DNA of 64,000 nucleotides from Effrenium voratum (taxonomy: Eukaryota; Sar; Dinophyceae; Suessiales; Symbiodiniaceae). The stretch spans positions 940,696-1,004,695 of the forward strand of contig CAUJNA010001236.1 in NCBI GenBank assembly GCA_963377175.1, in the 5' to 3' direction. The notes under the pieces are model-generated. The model saw only the letters and a list, made by a program, of their open reading frames with translations, searched no databases and was not told the DNA's origin. The position numbers were made by a program, and so were the translations under genes. Numbering within the stretch: the first letter of the stretch is position 1; every line of letters begins with the position of its first letter. Positions 56,584 through 64,000 of the stretch are shown here, in pieces.

Positions 56584-57104
56584 TGTCTCCTCCTGCGGCA
56601 GGGACCAATGGAGGCTTCGAGCCGGGTTCTCCCGCAGGGCCCCCCTGCCGTCGTCTGCTATAGCGCTTCAGGATCCAGGAACATGCCGCATTGTCCACAT
56701 CCACCCGCCTTTGGTTCTTGGGGTCAAGCCCGGGCAAACCTTCTGGGTGTGCCTCAGAACGCAGCGGTTTGGGACCTGGGCGGCCGTCCGCAAAGGTTCT
56801 GGGGATCTCCCTGGCCCTGGATTTCGTGGAGCAGTCCAGGGCTGCTGCTGTGAAGGCTGCTGACCGCATCGGAGCCTCCAGTGCTTGTTGCCTCACCGGA
56901 TTAGACAGGTCGTGCCCCGGGTCCAACGACCAGTCGATGGGCAGCACCCTCCAATCTCCAGCCACAAAACAGAAATGCCTTTGCCAGGGGCATATTGGGA
57001 CCACACATGAGGTCGACCATCAACGGACCACCCTCCTGGGATCCGGTGTGGGGGTGCGAGAGTTCTGACCCTATGGGGGAGTCCCCCTCCCCCCCAGGGC
57101 ACCC

Positions 57105-58289
57105 TCAAGACTTCTTCGCCGCCCGACACTCCTTGGCTCCGTGATTCTGCATCCCGCAGACTCGGTCGCCTCTGAGGATCGCAGCGCACCTGTGCTGGCC
57201 GTTGGGGCATGACTGCCCCGCCTTGCATTGCCCATGCTGGAAAGCTTGGCATAGCACAGTGCCATCCCTCATGGCGCGTGCGACCGCTCTCCCTGCGATC
57301 GGCTTCGCCAGCGGGGGTTTGCCCCCTTTCGCCGCTGGCTTGGCAGGCGATGCCTGCTGGCGCTCCCTGGCTGGCGCCGCGGGATGTCCGGTCGCGACCC
57401 AGTGAGCGTCCCGCGCCTCGTATGTGGCCTTGATGACCTGGCCCAGCGTCAGGTTGGACTCCCTGAATCGGCTCACCCAGTCTGCCCTCTCCTCGGTGTC
57501 CCGCTGCTGGAGCCATGCCAGTCGGCTGGCATAGGGCAGGCTGGCCGATGTGCGCCGGGCTCTCGCGTGGTAACGCATCACCACGTCCAATGGCACGTAG
57601 ACGAACTTCGTGGTGTCCGCCCCGAGCGCGTCTTCTTCCTTGGCCGGGGGCGCGTTGTCCAGCGCTTTCACCCCGCCCAGGGCGTAGGCCAGCAGCAACG
57701 TGAATAGCCTGTCCAGGTACGTTTCCCAGTCCTGGTGCCCGGGCTGCTCATCGTCTGGCTCCTCCGTCCACAGGCCTTCGCCCAGCTTGCGCTTCTTGCT
57801 GGAGGTGCCAAGCTGCCACTGCAAGGTTTTCACCTTCCAGACGGCCGTCACACACAAGAGGCGCTTGGACATTTCCCTAGACGCCCTGGACACGGCAGCA
57901 TCGCTGGGGTACACTTCCGTGGGGAATTTGAGCTTGTAGCGTACCCAGAAGGCCTCCTTGGCGGATCTCAACTCGGTGTCCCCGAGAAGGGAATCGAGGT
58001 CCTCAATGGCGACTCGCGAGCGGTCCTGCTCGGCGGTCTTGTAGTACAACGAGACCGAATGCCAGGCTCTCCGCAATCTGGCCGCTTGGATCTGAGCTTC
58101 CGCTCCCAACTGGATCTTCCCAAGCCAAGGTTCCACCTTGGCCTCGGCATCGAAGAAAAAGCGGAATTCTTCCAAATTGGCGATGCCCGCCTTGGAAAGC
58201 GCTCCCACTACCTCCGCTGCCAATTGAAAATTCTTGCCGAGCCTGTCCAGGCAATCGGCTCCGTCTGACGGGACAAGGGAAGTCGCCAT
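57105..58289 (-). CDS. Gag-like protein with C-terminal CCCH/CCHC zinc fingers
   Basis: ATG at 58,289 gives MATSLVPSDGADCLDRLGKN. The N-terminal two thirds are helical and charged without a known domain. The C-terminus has a Lys/Pro/Ala-rich linker and LCQAFQHGQCKAGQSCPNGQH followed by CGMQNHGAKEC, two zinc-binding knuckles of the kind found in retroelement nucleocapsid proteins. About 394 residues, uninterrupted. It lies between the recombinase and reverse transcriptase genes on the same strand, which supports a Gag role. The gap 58,290-58,752 holds no gene. Confidence 0.65.
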   Translation of the reverse strand: MATSLVPSDGADCLDRLGKNFQLAAEVVGALSKAGIANLEEFRFFFDAEAKVEPWLGKIQLGAEAQIQAARLRRAWHSVSLYYKTAEQDRSRVAIEDLDSLLGDTELRSAKEAFWVRYKLKFPTEVYPSDAAVSRASREMSKRLLCVTAVWKVKTLQWQLGTSSKKRKLGEGLWTEEPDDEQPGHQDWETYLDRLFTLLLAYALGGVKALDNAPPAKEEDALGADTTKFVYVPLDVVMRYHARARRTSASLPYASRLAWLQQRDTEERADWVSRFRESNLTLGQVIKATYEARDAHWVATGHPAAPARERQQASPAKPAAKGGKPPLAKPIAGRAVARAMRDGTVLCQAFQHGQCKAGQSCPNGQHRCAAILRGDRVCGMQNHGAKECRAAKKS

Positions 58290-58752
58290 GCGATTTCCAG
58301 GTGTCAATAATTACTTGGGCCTCAACTGACTCCCCAAACACATGAGTGGGGGGGGGAACGGAGGGGACACATGACCGAAATCAACCTAACCCTCAACTGT
58401 TAAAAATTGCATGGAGGATGACCCCTGGCGTGCACTCGCCGGTAGCTCCGCATGCCGCGACCGACGGCCGTACGGGAGGTAACGCCCCCCGGCCTCCTCC
58501 CTGGTATCCCCAGGGTGCCTGCCACGGTGCATGGTAAATCGGTTGAAACTGTTTGAAAAACGAATGCCACATGGTCGACTGGCTATGCTCCGTGACTCAT
58601 GCATGTCGAGGCAATCCACTGCCTGGTACTGCCGCTCCCGTTTTCCACACGGAAGAATGTGTCAGGCAAATGCCCCGCGGCACTCCTATGGCGTGCAAAA
58701 TGGGGGACTAAATTCGGGCAGCCCGAATCCGGCGCCCATGGCCAAAATTGGC

Positions 58753-61700
58753 TCACTGGGGGAGGAAACTAGCCGGGCACTTGCTCAGGCAAGTCCGGCA
58801 AAAGCGCTGCTCCCATGCGATGGCCTCGAACTTGTCCGAGGTGGTCAGCGGATAGGCCAGACGGTCAGCTCGGCGCGCCGCCTGCTTGTGCTGGCATAGC
58901 GGGTATCCCTTGGCCGTGCTGATGTGGACCTGGCTCCTCGCAGTGGCCATGAAACCGGTGCACTCCGGCTCAGACGCACCTGCTGATGAGCCCGCCAGCG
59001 CCTGGTGCACCCATCCGGCCAGCTTGCGGTCCTGCAGGGTCTTGGTGATTTCCACATCGCGGCATCTCCTGATCTCCCCCGCCGCGTCCGCCAGGCTGAT
59101 TCCCTTCAGCATCGCCAGCCACATCGCCGCAGCAAGAGCGGCTCGGTGACGCCCCGCCATGCAGTGGACGATGACGACGTCTCCGTGATAGAGCGAGCGC
59201 CGCACCAGGGGCCACACCCTGTCCCAGTCCTCCTGCCGTCGGTCGGCGTGGGCGATGGCGAAGTACTCCACGTGAGCCCCGGACAAGGGCACACCTTGCC
59301 GCTGGGCCAGCCTCTCCGGGAAGCAAACCACCTGGAGGCTGCATGCTGGAAAGGCTGCGGCCGTGAGGGCCGTGGGGATGCCCGCCAAAAAGAGGGCTCC
59401 TCCCCGCACGTTGTTGTAGAGCAGCGATGGGGTCTGGGCGGACTTCCCCCGCACGGTCGCCAACCGGTCCCATTTGCTGTCAGCTGGGTTCAAATCCAGG
59501 CACTCCGGGATCTCCAAGAAGTTGCCCGGGAGCTCGGCTGGTTCTGCCGGGCGCCTGGTATCCACCGAGGCAGGAACTTCGCCGACCTCCGCATCCTCGA
59601 CCTCCACAACGCGGTTGGCTGCTGCGGCCTCGCGGAGCTCCTCGGCCGACGGTCTGGATGACATGCATGGGCCCGGCCGGGGCGGCGATTGGCAGCGGCG
59701 GTGGCAAAGCGCCTCCGATGGCGCCCCTGCGGGGCGGGTCGCCCCCACCTCCACAGGGTCAGCCGGCACAGGCAGCCCCAGCTCGCGAAGCTTCGCCTCC
59801 GTCATGCGCCGCTTTGCTCGGCACTCGCTTGCCGGGTGGCGTCCTCCACACGCCCTGCCCGTCTGCTGCAACATCGCGCACAAGTGCTCCCTTGCGCACG
59901 GGTCCTGGCGGCATTCGCCTGTGTTGAAGTCCGGGCACAACGCTGTACCGTTCTTCAGATGCCCCGTGAGGAAGATCTCGCCCAGCCTGGCTGGCATGGC
60001 CCTGGCCGATGGAGCCGGCTTCCTCATTCGCTCACGGGCGCTGTGCACGAGCGACTGGCTCAGGGAGAAACGCCGCTTCAGCGCCGTGGTCTGCGGTGCC
60101 TGGGCCCAGATCACCTCTGTGTCCCCTCGGCAAGCCTGAGCGGCCTTGATCTTGGCCTCCTCATCCAGGCCTCGCAGTCCGCAACCTTGGCCGCCACGAG
60201 GAAGGCTCTCATCTTGGTACGCATGGACAAGGCGTACTTTCCGCCACTGTAGTGGAACGGCATCGCAACACGCTCCTCGACCTTGTCCTGCCAGTCTCCC
60301 AGGGAAACGATCTCCGCATCCTGAAGGCGGATCAAAGAGCCCACCGTCGGCAGCAATCTCCTCCAGGAATAGCTGGTGAGCTGCTCGAGGGGCTCCACCA
60401 CGCCATGGAAAAGGTGCTGAGTCACTCTCATGGGCCACGCCTGGCCAGAGGCTGGGTGAAAGCAGATGCCGCACTTGTCGTGCTGCTCCGGCGCTAGCCC
60501 CTGATAGTCCTCCAGGCCAACCGTTGGAGAAACGAGCTGGTGCACACCAGTCGAATCCTTGCCGGTTGTGGGACTGCTTCCCTTTGCGGCAGTGGCCGTG
60601 GAAGAACTCCCTGCTGACCTTCACCGGCGTGGACAAGCACAAGTGCTTGTAGCGCAGGCAACCCGAAGCCACGAGCCACGACGACAGCGCTGCTGTCCAA
60701 GCTGGATCTCGGGCTTGCTGCATCTCGATGATCCGGCCCTCCAGGGTGAGCAGCATGGGCGGTTCCACCACCACAGCCTGGGACCTCGCCTTGCGCACCT
60801 TCCCAATAACTTTGGGGGGCTTCAGGCGGTCCAGCTGCCACTGCAACCTGCCGTTGTTGGACAGCCAGCGCAATGACTGCAGCGCTCGCGATGGCGACAT
60901 AGCCTGCTCAAGGAAGGCGTGAAAGTCCAACTCCTCCGAATCCTGCACGCCCCTGGCTGCCAGGAAGAGCGAGAGCTCCTGGAAAGTCCTCACCGCGTTC
61001 AGGATCGTGGTCGCCTCGGACTGGGTGACTCGCTCCTGAGCCAGCCTCCGAACCGCCTGCTGCCAGTCGGCATAGCGATCCGGGTTGTCGTACCTCCGGG
61101 GCCGAAGGACTCCCAGCTTCATGAAGGCCTCCGTCAGCAGGTTGACCCTGCGGGCCACTGCTTCGGCGTTGTCCGGGTTCTGCCTCAACCGCAGGCCCAC
61201 GTTGCTGGTGGGGAGCCGCACCGCCGGCCGACGGAGGGTCGATGGCCCCACCGGCATCACTCGCCAGGGGTCCACCTCCACCACTGCCGCACCTGCTGGG
61301 AGGAGGTGGGCCTGTTGCTCCGCCCGCACCCGCGCCCATTCAGCGGCGACGAAGTGGCCACCCGCGCGGACTGCATCCTCGAAGGCCTCAAAGGCGAAGC
61401 CGAAGTCGGAGTCCTGCAGCAGCCCGTGCTTCTGCCGAAAGGCTCGAACATTGGCCTCCTGGACACGAGACATCAGCCCCTCGCCAGAGCCGCCCGGGTC
61501 GCCCCCGGAGTGCTCCATGGCTTCGGTGGCATAGCGCCCAGGAGTGGCATCACCGCGACCATGGCTAAGAGCAGCGCCCCAGCGTAGAGCCTTGGCAGCA
61601 GCGGATGGGGCAGGCTTCGCATTGATGGATGCCACATGAAGCGCACACAGAGTGAGTCCTGCATCCGCAGTAGGCGCAAAGCCCGCCCAGAGGGAGGTTC

Positions 61701-62340
61701 CTCCTGCCCTCGTCCAGCCACCCACGGAGAAGCCTCCCCGCTGTGGCTCTGGCCAGGGAGTCGCTCTCCCTGGGCCATGGCTCGGTCCACCTCCGAGCGC
61801 CCTCCATCTCCTCCAGGTCCCCATGAAGCCCCTGAAGGACACGAAGGGGAGGTCGCCAGATTCCACCCGGCCCGCAATGGCGGAGACATACATCGGGATG
61901 ATGTCCTGGGCGCGGAGGCCACTGCCTGCTTCAGCCACCATGGCCTCAGACAGGAGATCCTCCTCATAGCACCCATGGTAGGCGGTCCAAGCCTCCTCTG
62001 CAGATACGCCTTCTTGAGCCAAGACTGCACGCCGGCACCAGGTGCCAATGAACGGGAACTTGAAGCCGCCAAGGGACCCATCACATCTCGCACACTGGGC
62101 ATCAATGCAGGGCGCAAATTGCAGGTGGGGTATCTCCCCACTATCAACCAAGGGCAGGGGAGCTTGCACGAAAGGGGCATGCAACACTTCCACAGCCGAA
62201 AGCCAGAGCATCCGGGCCTCGCCATGCTTCCCCTGCTCCAGCAAGTTGCCCACATGGCGCTTGAAGTCGAGGTAGGCGCCTGTGGACAGGATAGGACGAT
62301 CCGTGTGCACGGCAAAGTCAACTCCTGGAACTGCCAACAT
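58753..62340 (-). CDS. Tyrosine recombinase - CCCH finger - dual-specificity phosphatase protein
   Basis: I take ATG 62,340 (MLAVPGVDF) as start; the frame is open further upstream without an ATG. The first third is unknown. The recombinase follows: an N-terminal core (VNLLTEAFMKLGVLRP, LFLAARGV), then SGCLRYKHLCL with the first catalytic Arg (about 60,655) and CRKGKQSHNRQGFDWC. Between about 60,525 and 60,165 the similarity moves to another frame (SYSWRRLLPT with the second Arg, MPFHYSGGK with the Tyr), then returns. Next come a CCCH finger (LCPDFNTGECRQDPCAREHL, about 59,880-59,940) and a dual-specificity phosphatase with VIVHCMAGRHRAALAAAM (HCx2Gx2R intact, about 59,135-59,175). The C-terminus is Cys/His-rich (CRTCLSKC). 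A phosphatase in such a protein is unusual. Confidence 0.75.
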   Translation of the reverse strand: MLAVPGVDFAVHTDRPILSTGAYLDFKRHVGNLLEQGKHGEARMLWLSAVEVLHAPFVQAPLPLVDSGEIPHLQFAPCIDAQCARCDGSLGGFKFPFIGTWCRRAVLAQEGVSAEEAWTAYHGCYEEDLLSEAMVAEAGSGLRAQDIIPMYVSAIAGRVESGDLPFVSFRGFMGTWRRWRALGGGPSHGPGRATPWPEPQRGGFSVGGWTRAGGTSLWAGFAPTADAGLTLCALHVASINAKPAPSAAAKALRWGAALSHGRGDATPGRYATEAMEHSGGDPGGSGEGLMSRVQEANVRAFRQKHGLLQDSDFGFAFEAFEDAVRAGGHFVAAEWARVRAEQQAHLLPAGAAVVEVDPWRVMPVGPSTLRRPAVRLPTSNVGLRLRQNPDNAEAVARRVNLLTEAFMKLGVLRPRRYDNPDRYADWQQAVRRLAQERVTQSEATTILNAVRTFQELSLFLAARGVQDSEELDFHAFLEQAMSPSRALQSLRWLSNNGRLQWQLDRLKPPKVIGKVRKARSQAVVVEPPMLLTLEGRIIEMQQARDPAWTAALSSWLVASGCLRYKHLCLSTPVKVSREFFHGHCRKGKQSHNRQGFDWCAPARFSNGWPGGLSGASAGAARQVRHLLSPSLWPGVAHESDSAPFPWRGGAPRAAHQLFLEEIAADGGLFDPPSGCGDRFPGRLAGQGRGACCDAVPLQWRKVRLVHAYQDESLPRGGQGCGLRGLDEEAKIKAAQACRGDTEVIWAQAPQTTALKRRFSLSQSLVHSARERMRKPAPSARAMPARLGEIFLTGHLKNGTALCPDFNTGECRQDPCAREHLCAMLQQTGRACGGRHPASECRAKRRMTEAKLRELGLPVPADPVEVGATRPAGAPSEALCHRRCQSPPRPGPCMSSRPSAEELREAAAANRVVEVEDAEVGEVPASVDTRRPAEPAELPGNFLEIPECLDLNPADSKWDRLATVRGKSAQTPSLLYNNVRGGALFLAGIPTALTAAAFPACSLQVVCFPERLAQRQGVPLSGAHVEYFAIAHADRRQEDWDRVWPLVRRSLYHGDVVIVHCMAGRHRAALAAAMWLAMLKGISLADAAGEIRRCRDVEITKTLQDRKLAGWVHQALAGSSAGASEPECTGFMATARSQVHISTAKGYPLCQHKQAARRADRLAYPLTTSDKFEAIAWEQRFCRTCLSKCPASFLPQ

Positions 62341-62403
62341 TCGACAAGTAACACTTGCCGAACCCGCAAACCAGAAGTTAAAATTTAGCCAGTTTGGATC
62401 ATG

Positions 62404-62418
62404 CTTGAGCCAAAAGGC
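62404..62418 (-). other. Relict spliced-leader sequence at retroelement 5' end
   Basis: On the minus strand: GCCTTTTGGCTCAAG, the dinoflagellate spliced leader 3' part lacking one A, within an ATCATGC/GCATGAT hairpin about 70 bp from the element's 5' border and upstream of the recombinase ORF. Confidence 0.6.
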
Positions 62419-62490
62419 CCCGCATGATCCAATACTCTCCTTGCAGAATGAAGCCTGTAAACCCAAGCCTTCCAACCTGATACAGGATTA

Positions 62491-63690
62491 AACACATAAC
62501 CCTCCGCGAAACTTCCGCTCGCCCTTCCGCGGCCTTCCGCAACCGCAGCGCCGTAACACCGAATATGCTTTCGTATTCAGCCCCTACCAAAAAAAAACAA
62601 AAGGGGGTTTTGGTCGATCCTCATATGTTTGTGTGTTCAATAGTTTTGTAGTTTGCGTTCTTCTTCGAGAAGAGTTTCGATGGGGCATCTGATGCACTGT
62701 AGCTGATGCACCGCATAGAAGCGCTCCAAGGCCTCTGTACAAGCTGGGGCCAAAGGACCGTTCGATTGCGCCGGGCCAATTCAGCGCCATGGCAAGGCCC
62801 GCCTGGGCAGGCAAAGCTGCAGCGGCTCCGCTTGCCATGGATCTGAATCGGCACATGACATGCGTGAGAGATGCGCAAACCAGCATACCGCAGGCCACAA
62901 AAACGCCATCTTCAACGTATAATTTACAGTAGAACATTGGAAAAGTTGCGGCCGCATCATGCTTGATGCCGCCTGTTCGAACGCTGGTCTTGGAAGCACG
63001 TGAGAAACTTGCAGGTGTCCGGCTACCTCAGACTCGATTGCCAAACATGGGATCTGCACATATTTGCGCTGAGATCCTTTCCGAAAACATCTTCACTCGA
63101 TGATCTGCGCCATCGTCTGTGTCTGAAAACCACGCGTGCAGTTGAATTAGGCGATCACAGCCTGACATCCGGCTATCTTGGGAACAAGGACAGATCCTGC
63201 GCAAAGCTTGCCATGACAAAAGACTTGTCTAGTCGCCACAAACAGAACCAAGCGCGCAACACGCGTCGCTGCCACTGTCAGCTAAGTTCAGCCAAAGCCT
63301 GCAAGCAAAAGAATACCTGTCAACTTGCACATGCAAACTGCATGTTCATAGCATCTGCCACTCCTCAAGGCATGGGCAATCCAGATCGCTGCCAGCAGAG
63401 CTTTTTCAGGCTGAGACACAGCACAGTGTCTCCAACAAAACATTCCTGAGCATACGATATCCCTAGGTCAAGCGCCAAACGGCCTCAAACGTCCCGAAGT
63501 CCCATCCGCCTCTACAAATCCTTCAACGTAAGCTTCGGCACCGCGTCCTCTTCAGCCTGAGTCCGACTGGCACGCACAGCTTGCTGGCGAGTCGCGTGCG
63601 CTGGCTCTACACTGGTTGCGCTACTCGGTCATGTGCGTGCAAGAAAAAAGCGCAAGTGTAAGTCATGTGTTTGCATGCGTCCCTTGCATG
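62491..63690. other. Unassigned flank
   Basis: No gene recognised. A CCTTCCGC-rich patch occurs near 62,500-62,540 and an A-run/T-run pair near 62,588-62,606. The open frame 63,000-63,449 has no recognisable features. Confidence 0.3.
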
Positions 63691-63850
63691 CATCTCTGTC
63701 TCTGTCTCTGTCTCTGTCTCTGTCTCTGCCTCTGTCTCTGTCTCTGTCTCTGTGTCTGTGTCTGTGTCTGTGGCTGTGTCTGTGGCTGTGTCTGTGTCTG
63801 TGTCTGTGTCTGTGTCTGTGTCTGTCTGTCTGTCTCTGTCTGTGTTTGTG
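63691..63850. repeat. CTGTCT/CTGTGT microsatellite
   Basis: Hexanucleotide repeat, first TCTGTC then TGTGTC, grading into GTGT-rich sequence to about 63,930. Frames across it are artefacts. Confidence 0.95.
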
Positions 63851-64000
63851 CATGTATGTATTTGTGTGTGTGTCTTTGCTTGTGCGTGTGTGCCCGTGCG
63901 TGTGAGTTTGCAGTTGCGTGCGTGTGTGCGTGCCTCGTACGGTTTGCCAGCTTCATTCTGCATCCACGTCAACTTCTTCGGTGTCATTGCTGGTCTGACT

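Larger units (their letters stand above)
53198..62490 (-). mobile_element. Long unit of tyrosine-recombinase (DIRS-like) retroelement with phosphatase and DUF4326 domains
   Basis: The minus-strand order from the 62.49-kb end is: tyrosine recombinase, CCCH finger and dual-specificity phosphatase; then a Gag-like CCCH protein; then DUF4326, reverse transcriptase and RNase H. Both edges are shared with the short unit at 30,605-31,069. The 53.2-53.4 kb edge carries palindromes such as CCACAGCATGAGG/CATGCTGTGG. No LTRs are seen, consistent with tyrosine-recombinase retroelements. Frame changes in the recombinase and before the reverse transcriptase suggest decay or programmed frameshifting. The left 25 bp are at 31,070-31,094, beyond the 22-kb insertion. 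Confidence 0.82.

Overview
This looks like nuclear DNA of a dinoflagellate. Protein-coding information sits in short exons, often with GC-AG introns. Genes are tandem and unidirectional, microsatellites and satellites are abundant, and two places carry what looks like a relict of the dinoflagellate spliced-leader sequence. All gene calls come from reading exon-like conserved blocks by eye; exon boundaries are approximate unless given as exact.

Region 1 (1-20.3 kb) is a head-to-tail array of four related plus-strand genes. Each intact copy encodes a DUF442/dual-specificity-phosphatase-like domain (CSSANR loop, N-terminus MGC..S) followed by a metallo-beta-lactamase domain of the ETHE1/persulfide-dioxygenase family. 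This order matches bacterial Blh-type sulfur proteins. Copy 1 is its 3' part only, copies 2 and 3 are nearly complete, and copy 4 is a decayed pseudogene. Every readable copy has lost iron ligands of ETHE1, so these look like metal-less paralogues. The last intron of copy 2 is about 7.1 kb and holds an inverted-repeat pair, a CACT microsatellite, a ~0.7 kb satellite and a tRNA-derived SINE candidate.

Region 2 (20.3-30.6 kb) is mostly unassigned. It contains small repeats and a 3.5-kb extremely AT-rich island (about 26.2-29.8 kb) whose strand skew flips near 27.5 kb.

Region 3 (30.6-62.5 kb) is a nested mobile-element locus. A tyrosine-recombinase retroelement (minus-strand ORFs) occurs as a short 465-bp unit followed directly by a long unit. 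The long unit is split 25 bp from its left edge by a 22.1-kb insertion, 31,095-53,197. This insertion has ~36-bp terminal inverted repeats and a TAAA target duplication, and the short unit preserves the uninterrupted empty site. The insertion carries at least five plus-strand multi-exon genes: a CX5R phosphatase-like gene, a zinc-finger gene with possible hAT-transposase resemblance, a C5-cytosine DNA methyltransferase, and two unknown genes. It is saturated with the word TGTCA. The surrounding retroelement encodes a tyrosine recombinase plus CCCH finger plus dual-specificity phosphatase, a Gag-like CCCH protein, and a DUF4326 plus reverse transcriptase/RNase H polyprotein.

Region 4 (62.5-64 kb) has no gene I can support and ends in a CTGTGT-type microsatellite.
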